The position numbers were made by a program, and so were the translations under genes. Source: Streptacidiphilus fuscans (lineage in GTDB: Bacteria > Actinomycetota > Actinomycetes > Streptomycetales > Streptomycetaceae). From it: a stretch of DNA of 64,000 nt. Below are positions 50,858 through 59,844 of this stretch, piece by piece (positions within the stretch are counted from its first letter, which is position 1; every line of letters starts with the position of its first letter). The notes under the pieces were generated by a model, which saw nothing but the letters and a program-made list of their open reading frames with translations, was not told the origin of the DNA and did no database searches. The DNA is taken from positions 388,503 through 452,502 of the forward strand of contig NZ_JADPRT010000005.1 of the NCBI RefSeq assembly GCF_015690355.1, given 5' to 3'.

Positions 50858-52036
50858 TTGCGCTTCGCACCTCTTCGGCTGGCTCTCGTCTCCGCCGTGA
50901 TCGTCCTGGCGACGGCCGGCACCGCCGCCGCGGCCACCCCTGCGGCCACCCCGCACCCCGACAACCGGGGCGACGCCAAGTCCCGTGCCGCTTCCGCCTA
51001 CCAGGCCCTGAACACGTACCTGGCCGTCGACGACGGCTCGGGCCTGTACCACGAGCAGTACCCGGTGCAGTCCACCGACAACGCGTACTCCTACGAGTGG
51101 TCGTTCTCCCAGGCCCACGTCGCGACCCTGGACCTGGCCACGGTCGATCCGCGCTACAGATCGGCGCTCGCCCAGCGCGCGGCGGCGCAGGAGCACTACT
51201 GGAAGCCGTCCGGCGGCACCACGGGCCTGCCCGGCTACGCCTCCTACCCGGTGGCGCCCTACGGCGGGGGCGGCGACTTCTTCTACGACGACAACGACTG
51301 GGTCGGTCTGGAGAAGGTCCAGTCCTACCTCACCAGCGGTGACCCCGCGTCACTCGCCCGAGCCGAGCAGATCTTCACCCTGGTCGAGTCGGGCTGGGAC
51401 ACCGACCCGACGCACGCCGACCCCGGCGGCGTCTTCTGGACCCAGGCGTCGTGGAGCCACGACCGGAACACCGTCTCGACCATGCCCGCCGCGGAACTCG
51501 GGCTGCGGCTCTACCAGATCACGCACAAGGCCGAGTACCTGCAGTGGGCGCTGCGGATGTACCAGTGGACCAACACGTACCTGCAGAGCCCCAGCGGGCT
51601 CTACTGGGACCACATGGACCTGACGGGCACCGTCGACCCCACCATGTGGTCCTACAACCAGGGCGTCCCGGTCGGCGTCAACGTCCTGCTCTACCAGGTC
51701 ACCGGCGACCCCTCGTACCTGCGTGAGGCCCAGCGGATCGCCGACGCCACGTACACCTACTACGTGACCGGGGGGCGGCTGGCCGGTCAGCCGATCTACT
51801 TCAACTCGATCATGTTCAAGAACCTGCTGCTGCTGGAGTCGGTGACCGGCGAGGACCGGTACGACCAGGCCATGGCCGCCTACGCCGACCAGGTGTGGTC
51901 CACGCAGCGCGACCCGGCCACCGGCCTGGTGCAGCTCGACTCGTCGGGCACCACCCAACTGCTCCAGCAGTCCGCCTTCGTGCAGATCTACGCGGCTCTC
52001 GCGATGCACCGCTCGGACTGGTCGGCACTGTACTGA
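50858..52036 (+). CDS. Secreted GH76 alpha-1,6-mannanase
   Basis: A 392-residue endo-alpha-1,6-mannanase-type enzyme that attacks the backbone of yeast or mycobacterial mannans. The TTG at 50858 is chosen for GAGGAG six bases upstream and because it gives a clean signal peptide (about 1-26, ending AAAA). The (alpha/alpha)6 fold begins ASAYQALNTYL; the catalytic consecutive Asp pair is FFYDDNDW (D144-D145). Further marks: FWTQ, NTVSTMPAAELGLRLYQIT, LYWDHMD, WSYNQGVPVGVNVLLY. The LacI gene is convergent 29 bp away. Part of the mannan module. Confidence 0.9.
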   Translation: MRFAPLRLALVSAVIVLATAGTAAAATPAATPHPDNRGDAKSRAASAYQALNTYLAVDDGSGLYHEQYPVQSTDNAYSYEWSFSQAHVATLDLATVDPRYRSALAQRAAAQEHYWKPSGGTTGLPGYASYPVAPYGGGGDFFYDDNDWVGLEKVQSYLTSGDPASLARAEQIFTLVESGWDTDPTHADPGGVFWTQASWSHDRNTVSTMPAAELGLRLYQITHKAEYLQWALRMYQWTNTYLQSPSGLYWDHMDLTGTVDPTMWSYNQGVPVGVNVLLYQVTGDPSYLREAQRIADATYTYYVTGGRLAGQPIYFNSIMFKNLLLLESVTGEDRYDQAMAAYADQVWSTQRDPATGLVQLDSSGTTQLLQQSAFVQIYAALAMHRSDWSALY

Positions 52037-52065
52037 GCCAACGCTCCAGGGTGTTTGACTGACCG

Positions 52066-53121
52066 TCAGTGCCTGGCCGTGCGGCTGCGTCCCTGCCTGA
52101 CCTCTCCGCTGCCGCGGACGATCAGGTGGACCGGCAGCACGGTCCGGCGCGGCGGACCGCTCTCGCCGTGGATGCGGTCCAGCAGCAGCCGGGCCGCATG
52201 CCGCCCGAGCTCCTCGGTGTCCGCGGCCACCACCGTGACCGGCGTCTGCATCAGATCCGCGAACCGGAAGTCGTCGAAGCCCACCAGGCCGAGCCGCTCG
52301 CGCAGTTGCTGGGTGGCCCTCAGCACGCCCTCGGTCAGAAAGCTGGTCGTCGCGAAGACGGCCGTCGGCGGCTCCGCCGAGGCCAGCAGGTCGCGCGTGG
52401 CACTGGCGGCGTCGGCCGCGGACCCGCGGTTGAGCGTGACGATCAGCCGCTCGTCGACGGGGAGCCCGGCCTCGCGCAGCGCCCTGCGGTAGCCGCGCAG
52501 CCGCCGTCCGGTGGTGTAGTAGGACGGCGCGACCAGGATCGCGATCCGCCGGTGGCCCTGCTCGATCAGGTGCTCGGTGGCACGGCGCGCGCCGCCCTCG
52601 TTGTCGAGCAGCACCACGTCGGCGTCGGTCCCAGTGGCCGGGCGGTCGACGAAGACCAGCGGCACCCGGTCGTGGGCGTTGAGGTGGTCCAGGTACGAGT
52701 GGTCGCCCTGGTCGGGGACGACGATCAGGCCTGCCACCCGACGGCCGATCAGATTGGCGATGGCGCGCCGCTCCACCTGCGGGTCCTCATCCGCCGTGCT
52801 CAGCAGCACGGCGTAGCCCTCGCGCCCGGCGACCTCGACCGCGGCCTTGGCCAGCGAGGCGTAGAACGGGTTGGTCAGGTCCCCCAGCAGCAGCCCGAAG
52901 GTGTGCGAGTGCTGCCCCGGGCGCAGTGAGCGGGCGATCTCGTTGCGCTGGAAGCCGATGGCCTCGATCGCGGCCAGCACCCGGCCGGCGGTCTCCTCGC
53001 GCACCGCGCCGGAACCGTTGAGCACGCGCGAGACCGTGCCCAGGCCGACCCCGGCGCGCTCTGCGACGTCACGCATCGTCGGCCTGCTGGCGGGCGGCGG
53101 AGGCGGTACGCGGCTGCTCAC
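52066..53121 (-). CDS. LacI family regulator of the mannan module
   Basis: A 351-residue repressor. N-terminal HTH with RDVAERAGVGLGTVSRVLNGSG (about 17-38) and hinge helix; periplasmic-binding-like domain (FGLLLGDLTNPFYASLAKAAVEVA, VFVDRPATGTDADVVLLDNEGGARRATEHLIEQGHRRIAIL, LVGFDDFRFADLMQTPVTVVA). GTG start. It lies between the GH76 gene and the ABC importer genes and is probably the last gene of the importer transcript or singly transcribed. It likely senses a mannooligosaccharide and binds GGNAACGTTTCC sites. Confidence 0.93.
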   Translation of the reverse strand: MSSRVPPPPPASRPTMRDVAERAGVGLGTVSRVLNGSGAVREETAGRVLAAIEAIGFQRNEIARSLRPGQHSHTFGLLLGDLTNPFYASLAKAAVEVAGREGYAVLLSTADEDPQVERRAIANLIGRRVAGLIVVPDQGDHSYLDHLNAHDRVPLVFVDRPATGTDADVVLLDNEGGARRATEHLIEQGHRRIAILVAPSYYTTGRRLRGYRRALREAGLPVDERLIVTLNRGSAADAASATRDLLASAEPPTAVFATTSFLTEGVLRATQQLRERLGLVGFDDFRFADLMQTPVTVVAADTEELGRHAARLLLDRIHGESGPPRRTVLPVHLIVRGSGEVRQGRSRTARH

Positions 53122-53212
53122 CTGTGGATGACACCTTCTCTCGACGAGCGGGGCCGGGACAGGGCGCTCCCTGCCCCGGCGTCCCAGATTACGACCGGCG
53201 TCCGGGCCCGAC

Positions 53213-53252
53213 CTCGCCAGGCCTCATCACGCCTCGCCAGGCCTCACCGGGC
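53213..53252. repeat. 20-bp tandem repeat, 2 copies
   Basis: ctcgccaggcctcatcacgc and ctcgccaggcctcaccgggc at 53213 and 53233, just past the stop of the binding protein gene. Confidence 0.75.
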
Positions 53253-53258
53253 CGGGTC

Positions 53259-54593
53259 CTAGCCGTTGCTGTTGCTGTTGATCACGTCGTTGATCTTGCT
53301 GGTCATCGTCTGCAGGTCGGAGAGCGGCTTCTTGCCCGAAAGGATGTCCGGCCAGTAGGCGGTGATCAGGTCCGTCGCCTGGCTCGCCCACTGGGTGGTG
53401 AAGCGGACGCCCACGGTGGTGCTGTCGGTCAGCTCGGTCTTCACCGTGGCGGCGACACTGGTGAGCTTCGCGCTGTCGAGCGCGCCGAAGTAGGCGCTCT
53501 GCGCGGGGAGGTAGGCGGGCGGCGCGACGGGGGACGAGGGCAGCACCTTGTTCCACACGGTGGATTCGAGGTACTGCAGCACCTTGAACGTCGCGTCGGC
53601 GTTCTGGGTGTAGCTGGGGGTGCAGATGCCGACGGCGTCGTAGAGCGTCGCCGGGGTGTTCTGCTGCGGTATCGGCGCGAAACCGTAGTCGATCTTCGGC
53701 TTGTCGGTGAGGAAGCCCGCCGCGAGCCACTGACCGCCGAAGAGCATGGGCAGCGAACCCGCCGCGAAGGCAGACTGGGTGTTGCTCGGATCGTATCCGG
53801 GAGGTGCGACGGCCCCGGACTGGATCGCGGCGGCGAGCTTGCCCACCCCGGCGACGTAACTGGCGTCCGCCGTCACCTTGGTGGGCTTGTTGACGGAGTC
53901 GGTGAACGGCGCGCCGCCGGCCGAGACCGAGTAGGTGCTCATGGTGAACGGTCCGTCGGTGGAGGTCATGTTGTCGGCCACCATGCCGTAGCTCGCGCCG
54001 TTGCGGTGCGCGAGCGCGGTGGCGTCGTGGAACATCTGGTCCCAGGTCCAGCCGGACGCGGGCAGCGGCAGACCGGCGGCCTTGAAGGCGTCGACGTCGT
54101 ACCAGACGCCGTAGGTGTTCATCAGCGAGGGCAGGCCGCCGATCTTGCCGTCCGCGGTCTTCCAGTTCTGCATGGCCGAGGGGACGAAACTCCCGGCCCC
54201 GAAGCCACTGCCACTGCCGTTTCCGCTGCCGCTGCCACCGCCGGACAGCCGTGAGGACCAGTCGGTGAGCAGCCCCTCGCTGCTGTACTGCTGCTCGGTG
54301 TCGTTGCCGCACCAGAACAGGTCCGGCAGCTTCCTGGCCTGGGTCAGCGAGGAGAGCTTGTCGCCGAAGTTGCCGCTCGGCGTGTCCAGCCGTTTGACGG
54401 TGATGTTCGGGTCGTGGAACCCGGCCAGCGCCTGGTCGATCAGCGCGTTCGTCTGGGCGGTCTCCCAGGTCATGATGGTGACGGTGACCGGCCCTTTGGC
54501 CGTTCCGGATCCCGAACCGCTGCCGCACCCGGTGGCGGTGAGCAGCGCGGCGGCCGTGAGTGCGGCTGCGCCCAGATACGTGGACTTCTTCAT
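53259..54593 (-). CDS. Sugar ABC transporter solute-binding lipoprotein
   Basis: A 444-residue extracellular binding protein of the family 1 type. Lipoprotein signal with lipobox TATGC (Cys near 23) and a Gly/Ser linker. Typical motifs: VTIMTWE, LPDLFWCGND, PSLMNTYGVWYDVDAFKAAGLPLPASGWTWDQM, PMLFGGQW. A Gly-Ser insertion (GGGSGSGNGSGSGFG) from a 6-bp repeat sits near residue 118. Last of three importer genes; probably binds mannooligosaccharides. MsmE-type relatives use the shared ATPase MsiK. Confidence 0.93.
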   Translation of the reverse strand: MKKSTYLGAAALTAAALLTATGCGSGSGSGTAKGPVTVTIMTWETAQTNALIDQALAGFHDPNITVKRLDTPSGNFGDKLSSLTQARKLPDLFWCGNDTEQQYSSEGLLTDWSSRLSGGGSGSGNGSGSGFGAGSFVPSAMQNWKTADGKIGGLPSLMNTYGVWYDVDAFKAAGLPLPASGWTWDQMFHDATALAHRNGASYGMVADNMTSTDGPFTMSTYSVSAGGAPFTDSVNKPTKVTADASYVAGVGKLAAAIQSGAVAPPGYDPSNTQSAFAAGSLPMLFGGQWLAAGFLTDKPKIDYGFAPIPQQNTPATLYDAVGICTPSYTQNADATFKVLQYLESTVWNKVLPSSPVAPPAYLPAQSAYFGALDSAKLTSVAATVKTELTDSTTVGVRFTTQWASQATDLITAYWPDILSGKKPLSDLQTMTSKINDVINSNSNG

Positions 54594-54624
54594 GTGTCGG
54601 CTCCCAGTGGGTGGTTGGGGTGGA

Positions 54625-55566
54625 TCAGCGCTGACTGACGCCGCCCAGGGCGCCGAGGCCCTGGATGAAGTAGCGCTGTGCGACGAAGAACACGGCCAGC
54701 GGGGGAAGCATGTAGAGCAGGTTGGTGGCCATGTAGAGGTTCCAGTCGGGCGTCTGACCGGCGAAACCGGAGACGAAGGACGCCATGCCCACGCTCAGCG
54801 GCCACTTGTCCGAGGAGTAGAGGTAGATCAGCGGGTTGAGGAAGTCGTTCCACGACATCTGGAAGGCGAGGATGGCCATGGTGATCCAGGCCGGCCGGGT
54901 CATCGGCAGCATGATGCGGGTGAAGATCCGGAAGTGCCCGGCCCCGTCCATCTTGGCGGCCTCGTCGATGGAGTACGGGATGGCCAGGAAGTACTGGCGG
55001 GCCAGGAAGATGAAGAGCGGGTTGCCGCCGAGCCAGGCCGGGACGATCAGCGGCAGCCAGGTGTCGTACCAGCCGATGTCCTTGAAGAGCTGGAACAGCG
55101 GGATGATCCCGACGACGGGCGGCAGCAGCATCGAGCCGACGAACAGGTAGAACCACAACTTCCGTCCCCGGAACCGGAGTCGGGACAGCGCGTAGCCCGC
55201 CATCATCGAGGTGAGCACCCCGCCGACCACCGAGAGGCCGGTGATGATCACCGAGTTCAGCAGCAGCCGCGGAAAGTGGATCGCGGCCGGGCCGTTGACG
55301 AAGTTCTCGACGTGGTACTGGGACGGCAGCAGTTTCGGCGGCACCTCGAACAGGGCCGTGTTCCCCTTGAGCGCGATGGTGACCATCCACAGGATCGGCA
55401 TGATCATCACCGAGCAGACCAGCAGCGCGACGACGTACCACGAGGTGGTGGGCAGCCAGCGACCGAGGCGGGATCGGCGCGTACGGAACCGGCGCGGACG
55501 GGATCGGCGCGGACGGGACGGTGCCGTGGTCCCGAGCACGGGCGCGGCCTCAGGAACGCTGGTCAT
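54625..55566 (-). CDS. Sugar ABC transporter permease, MalG type
   Basis: A 313-residue permease with six membrane helices and the EAA loop YSIDEAAKMDGAGHFRIFTRIMLPMTRPAWITM (about 195-225). The basic cytoplasmic N-terminus is built of a 15-bp repeat giving RRSRPRRFRTRRSRL. ATG 55566 overlaps the end of the upstream permease gene by 17 bp. Works with the MalF-type permease and the binding protein. Confidence 0.93.
   Translation of the reverse strand: MTSVPEAAPVLGTTAPSRPRRSRPRRFRTRRSRLGRWLPTTSWYVVALLVCSVMIMPILWMVTIALKGNTALFEVPPKLLPSQYHVENFVNGPAAIHFPRLLLNSVIITGLSVVGGVLTSMMAGYALSRLRFRGRKLWFYLFVGSMLLPPVVGIIPLFQLFKDIGWYDTWLPLIVPAWLGGNPLFIFLARQYFLAIPYSIDEAAKMDGAGHFRIFTRIMLPMTRPAWITMAILAFQMSWNDFLNPLIYLYSSDKWPLSVGMASFVSGFAGQTPDWNLYMATNLLYMLPPLAVFFVAQRYFIQGLGALGGVSQR
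55469..55521. repeat. 15-bp in-frame tandem repeat, 3.5 copies, at the MalG-type N-terminus
   Basis: cgggatcggcgcgNa-type units at 55469, 55484, 55499 and a partial at 55514, giving the Arg-rich repeats of the permease N-terminus. Confidence 0.82.
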
Positions 55567-56575
55567 GGTAGGTCCAGACGGAGGAGAAGCGGGCGGAGGC
55601 GGCGACCAGCACGACGATGACCAGGAAGAGCACCCACACCTGGGCCGAGGCGTAGCCGAGTTGCGGCAGGCCGCCCAGGTTGGGGAAGGCGTGGTTGTAG
55701 ATCGACAGCATCAGCGTGTCGGTGCTGAAGCCGGGTCCTCCGTTGCCGCCGTCGGAGAGGATCTTCGGCTGGTTGAAGGTCTGCAACGCGGTCGTCAGCT
55801 GCAGCACCAGTTGCAGCACCATGATCGGCCTGATCAGCGGCAGCGTGATCCGGAAGAACACGGCCACGCTGCCTGCCCCGTCGATCCGGGCCGCCTCGTA
55901 GAGTTCGGTGGGCACGGCCTGAAGCGCGGCCAGAAAGATGATCATCGTGGAGCCGACGCCCCAGAGCATCACGATGACGATCGAGGGCAGCGCCATCGAG
56001 GAGCTGGACAGCCACATGCTGGTGGGCAGGTGCAGCCACTTCAGTACCTCGTTGGCCAGACCGACCTGGGGATCGAAGACGAACTTCCACAGCGTGATGG
56101 TGGCCACCACCGGGAGCACCACCGGCAGGTAGCACAGGGTGCGCACCAGTCGGACCCCGCGCAGCCGCTGGTTGCAGAAGACCGCGAGGGCCAGGCCCAG
56201 CACCAGCGAGAACGGCACGTAGAGGACGACCAGTTCGACGGTGGCGCGCACCGAGGGCCAGAACGACGGGTCGGTCGAGAACAACCGGCGGAAGTTGCCG
56301 AGGCCGACGAACTGAGGTGGCGTCAGGCCGTTGTAGCGGGTCAGCGCGAAGTAGCCGGAGCGGATCAGCGGGTAGACCACGAAGACGGCGAAGCCGATGA
56401 TCGCGGGCGCCAGGAACGCGTACGCGGCGGCCGCGTCGGAGCTCGCCCGGCGGCGGGAGCGCGCACGCAGGACGCCACGCAGGCGGCGCCACCCGTGGGC
56501 GCGGTCGGGAGCGGCGGAGTCCGTGGGAGGCGGCGCCGCTGCCTCCGGGGGCGGGGAGATCGTCAACTCGTTCAC
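55550..56575 (-). CDS. Sugar ABC transporter permease, MalF type
   Basis: A 341-residue permease. GTG 56575 with AGGAG upstream is chosen; the longer frame to 56770 adds a non-family N-terminus that overlaps the divergent operator region. Six helices after a basic Arg-rich N-terminus, LAPAIIGFAVFVVYPLIRSGYFALTRYNG, and the EAA loop ELYEAARIDGAGSVAVFFRITLPLIRPIM (about 245-275). First gene of the importer operon, divergent from GH125. Confidence 0.93.
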   Translation of the reverse strand: MNELTISPPPEAAAPPPTDSAAPDRAHGWRRLRGVLRARSRRRASSDAAAAYAFLAPAIIGFAVFVVYPLIRSGYFALTRYNGLTPPQFVGLGNFRRLFSTDPSFWPSVRATVELVVLYVPFSLVLGLALAVFCNQRLRGVRLVRTLCYLPVVLPVVATITLWKFVFDPQVGLANEVLKWLHLPTSMWLSSSSMALPSIVIVMLWGVGSTMIIFLAALQAVPTELYEAARIDGAGSVAVFFRITLPLIRPIMVLQLVLQLTTALQTFNQPKILSDGGNGGPGFSTDTLMLSIYNHAFPNLGGLPQLGYASAQVWVLFLVIVVLVAASARFSSVWTYHDQRS

Positions 56576-56656
56576 TGCTCCTGTCCCGACCCCGGGTAAA
56601 ACCCCTGCGACGAAGTCGACTTGAGGGACGCTTATGGATGTTCCGAAGAGTGTTGC

Positions 56657-56738
56657 GGTAACGTTTCCAAAGCTGCTCGGTGACCTCACCGTGACGCAAG
56701 GCCTGGAGGGAGTCAAGGGTCGCGATGGTAACGTTTCC
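56657..56738. promoter_or_regulatory. Two LacI-type operators between the importer and GH125 genes
   Basis: GGTAACGTTTCC at 56657-56668 and at 56727-56738, identical and 70 bp apart. The second begins within the GH125 start codon. With the site at 50792 they define a GGNAACGTTTCC operator set. Paired identical sites flanking the divergent promoters could support looping repression. Confidence 0.78.
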
Positions 56739-58101
56739 GGCGAGAGAGCCGTGGGCAGCACCGGAGTCACTGGACGAGCTCGGTCGGGAGCTCGCGACGC
56801 GGTTGGGCGGCACTCCGGCCGCCGGGATCGTCGCCGCCTGCCTCACCAACTCCTGGACCACCGCGATGTCGTGGGCCGCCACCGCGCCGGGCGAGCCCCC
56901 CGAGGTCTTCGTGCGGACCGGGGACATCCCGGCGATGTGGCTGCGCGACAGCACCGCCCAGATGCGCCCCTATCTGGCGGTCGCCGCAGCGGACCCGGGG
57001 GTCGCCGACGTCCTGGCGGCGGTGTCCCGGCGGCAGTCTCGCTACGTGCAGCTGGACCCCTACGCCAACGCCTTCAACGCATCGGCCGACTCCGCGCACG
57101 GCGAGCGGCACGACCGCCCCACCCCCGGCCCGTGGGTGTGGGAGCGCAAGTACGAGCTCGACTCACTCAGCGCGCCGCTGCAACTGGCCTACGCCCTGTG
57201 GCGGGCGACCGGACGGGTGGACCACCTGGTCGACCACACCGTTGACTCGACGTTCCGTCAGGCCGCGTGGACCATCGTCCGGTTGTGGCGCACCGAGCAG
57301 GCCCACGAGAACTCCCCCTACACCTTCGTCCGGCCGCGCGGCCCCTTCCGCGGCGACAGCCTCGCCCGGCGCGGGCGCGGAGACGCCGTGGCCCGCACCG
57401 GCCTGACCTGGTCCGGCTTCCGTCCCAGCGACGACCGCTGCGCCCACGGCTACCTCACCTCGGCGAACGCCCTCGCCTCAACCAGCCTGCACGGCCTCGC
57501 CGAACTCGCCACGAAGGTGCTGGCCGACACCGAACTGGCCGAGGAGGCCCTGGCTCTGGCCGCCGAGATCGACGGCGGGCTGCTGGCCCACGCGGTCGTC
57601 GAGCACGCGGGCTCCCGCGTGCTCGCCTACGAGGTCGACGGCCTCGGTGCGGCGCTGCTCGGCGACGACGCCAACCTACCCAGCCTGCTGAGCCTGCCGC
57701 TGAGCGGCTGGTGCACCACCGCGGACCCGCTCTACCTGGCTACCCGCGCGCTGGTCCTCTCCGACGCCAACCCCTGGTACTACAGCGGCAGTCACGCGTC
57801 CGGCATTGGCAGCCCGCACACCGCCAAGCGCCATGTCTGGCCCCTCGCTCTCGCGACGGCCGGGCTGACCGGCAGCGGGCAGGACGCGGTCGCGGCGCTG
57901 GAGACGCTGGCCAGGACGACGGCGGGCACCGGTCTGATGCACGAGAGCTTCCATGTGAACGACCCGTCCCGGTTCACCAGGCCCTGGTTCGGCTGGGCCA
58001 ACGCGGCCTTCTCCGAGCTGGCGATGGAGGTGTCCGGCAGCGGCGGCGTGCGCCACCTGTTCCCCACCCATCCCCGCGCCCTCCCCCACGCCGGGTCCTG
58101 A
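56725..58101 (+). CDS. GH125 exo-alpha-1,6-mannosidase
   Basis: A 458-residue enzyme of the GH125 family (formerly DUF1237). No signal peptide, so cytoplasmic. Family marks: TGDIPAMWLRDSTAQ (65-79), YVQLDPYANAFN, WERKYELDSLSAPLQLAY, TWSGFRPSDDRCAHGYLTSAN, WCTTADPLYLATRA, GSPHTAKRHVWPLAL and LMHESFHVNDPSRFTRPWFGWANAAFSEL. It removes alpha-1,6-linked mannose from imported oligosaccharides. ATG 56725 with AAGGG upstream; an operator covers the first codons. Divergent from the importer operon. Confidence 0.93.
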   Translation: MVTFPAREPWAAPESLDELGRELATRLGGTPAAGIVAACLTNSWTTAMSWAATAPGEPPEVFVRTGDIPAMWLRDSTAQMRPYLAVAAADPGVADVLAAVSRRQSRYVQLDPYANAFNASADSAHGERHDRPTPGPWVWERKYELDSLSAPLQLAYALWRATGRVDHLVDHTVDSTFRQAAWTIVRLWRTEQAHENSPYTFVRPRGPFRGDSLARRGRGDAVARTGLTWSGFRPSDDRCAHGYLTSANALASTSLHGLAELATKVLADTELAEEALALAAEIDGGLLAHAVVEHAGSRVLAYEVDGLGAALLGDDANLPSLLSLPLSGWCTTADPLYLATRALVLSDANPWYYSGSHASGIGSPHTAKRHVWPLALATAGLTGSGQDAVAALETLARTTAGTGLMHESFHVNDPSRFTRPWFGWANAAFSELAMEVSGSGGVRHLFPTHPRALPHAGS

Positions 58102-58132
58102 ACGGGCACCGGCACCGGCTCGCTGCGGGCGG

Positions 58133-58798
58133 TCACGCTCCGACGAAGCTCACCGTCTCCGTCATTTCCGCCCGCCCGGTGCGGAGCCTCGGCACGCCCT
58201 CCTGCTCGAACCCCACGGAGATGCCGCAGACCAGCACGCGATCGTCATCGGCCCCGACCGTCCGGCTGACGGTCCTGCGGTACATGGTCCACATCACCTG
58301 GGGGCAGCTGTGCAGCCCTTCCGCCCTCAGCAGCAGCATGACCGTCTGCAGGTACATCCCCGCGTCAGCCCACTGACCCGGCCCCATCGTCCGGTCGAGA
58401 TAGCAGAACAGGACGACCGGCGCGCCGAACGCCTCCGAGTTCAGGGCCGCGATCTTCCGGGGCCGGTCGGGGTCGTCACGCTCGATCCCCAGCGCTTGGT
58501 ACCGCTGAGCCGCCGCGGCGGAGAAGCGGTCCAGATACGGCGAAGGCAGTTCGTCCGGATACATCGGATACTCCCGCTCGTCACCCGGATCTCCCGCCAG
58601 CGCCCTGGCGGTTGCGCGCCTCTTCAGTTCGGCCAGGGGCTCTCCGGTCACGACGTACACATGCCACGGCTGGAGGTTCCCGCTGGACGGGGCCCGCGTC
58701 GCCGCGGTCAGCACGCGTTCGAGAACCTCCTTGGGCACCGGCTCGTCGCTGAACGCCCGCACGGCCCGGCGGCTGTCCACGGCCTCGTACACATCCAC
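58133..58798 (-). CDS. Nitroreductase family FMN protein
   Basis: A 221-residue flavin reductase fold protein: VYEAVDSRRAVRAFSDEPVPKEVLERVLTAATRAPSSGNLQPWHVYVV at the N-terminus binds FMN, and MYLQTVMLLLRAEGLHSCPQVMW and a C-terminal GISVGFEQEGVPRLRTGRAEMTETVSFVG complete the fold. Many members reduce nitroaromatics or quinones. GTG at 58798 is chosen because it gives the standard length; the frame is open far upstream without coding character. Convergent with GH125. Confidence 0.88.
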   Translation of the reverse strand: MDVYEAVDSRRAVRAFSDEPVPKEVLERVLTAATRAPSSGNLQPWHVYVVTGEPLAELKRRATARALAGDPGDEREYPMYPDELPSPYLDRFSAAAAQRYQALGIERDDPDRPRKIAALNSEAFGAPVVLFCYLDRTMGPGQWADAGMYLQTVMLLLRAEGLHSCPQVMWTMYRRTVSRTVGADDDRVLVCGISVGFEQEGVPRLRTGRAEMTETVSFVGA

Positions 58799-58969
58799 GT
58801 CCTCGCGTCCTCTCACTCGACCGCAGCCCTCGACCCAACCGTATGCAGCGGTCGGCGCCGAGCCACGACGGGCCCCGCCCTCGCACAGGCGTAGCATGCA
58901 GGCGACGACGGGCATGATCGACTCAGCGGCGGACCAGCGGCGGACCAGCGGATCGGGAGTTGTGGCACG

Positions 58970-59818
58970 ATGACGGACAGTCAGGACTGGATGTGGGCGG
59001 CCGCGACGGAGACCGCGCCCGCGCCTTCGCTGCGTCCGGAGGTGCCGCACTCCGCGCGCATCTACGACTTCTTCCTCGGCGGCAAGGACAACTTCCCCGC
59101 CGACCGGGAGGCGGCGGTCGAGATCGCACGCGTCTGGCCCAGCCTGCCCGTCTCCATGCGCGCCAACCGGCAGTTCATGCGGCGCGTCATCCACCAGCTG
59201 GCCACCGAGCACGACATCCGCCAGTTCCTTGACCTGGGCACCGGCCTGCCGACCGAGCCGAACGTCCACCAGGTCGCCCAGGCCGTGCATCCGGACGCGC
59301 GGATCGTGTACGTGGACAACGACCCGCTCGTGCTCGTGCACGCCCGAGCGCTGCTCACCGGCACCCGCGAGGGCCGGATCAGCTACATCGACGCGGACCT
59401 GCACGACACGGAGGCGATCCTCGCGTCCCCGCAGCTGCACCAGATCCTGGACCTGACCCGGCCGGTGGCGGTCAGCCTCTTCGCCATCCTCCAGTTCGTC
59501 ACCTCCGAGGACGCCGCCCGCGCGATCATCCGCAACCTGGTCGCCCCGCTCGCCTCCGGCAGCCTCCTGGCGCTGTCGACCGTCACGGCGGACAGCAACC
59601 CGAAGGAGGTCGAGGAGGGCCTCGCCGTCTACGCCGCACGCGGCATCCCGGAACGCGCCCGCACCCGCGCCGAGGTCGCGGCCCTGCTCACCTCCGCCGG
59701 CCTCGAGGTCCTCGACCCCGGCGTCCAACTGGTCCACCGCTGGCACCCGGACGAGACCTCCGCCGCCCTCCCGGACGAGCACGTCCAGATGCACGGCGCG
59801 ATCGCCCGCAAGCCGTAA
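58970..59818 (+). CDS. SAM-dependent methyltransferase, Methyltransf_19 (DUF574) family
   Basis: A 282-residue protein of a family expanded in streptomycetes. Its mark ARIYDFFLGGKDNF (29-42) opens the domain. The SAM loop is LDLGTGLPT (87-95), then VYVDNDPLVLVHARALL and LLALSTVTADSNP. Many streptomycete copies lie beside XRE regulators and conservons; here it stands alone. Target of methylation unknown. Confidence 0.92.
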   Translation: MTDSQDWMWAAATETAPAPSLRPEVPHSARIYDFFLGGKDNFPADREAAVEIARVWPSLPVSMRANRQFMRRVIHQLATEHDIRQFLDLGTGLPTEPNVHQVAQAVHPDARIVYVDNDPLVLVHARALLTGTREGRISYIDADLHDTEAILASPQLHQILDLTRPVAVSLFAILQFVTSEDAARAIIRNLVAPLASGSLLALSTVTADSNPKEVEEGLAVYAARGIPERARTRAEVAALLTSAGLEVLDPGVQLVHRWHPDETSAALPDEHVQMHGAIARKP

Positions 59819-59844
59819 CTCTTGTCGCCGCTCGCCAGAGCACG

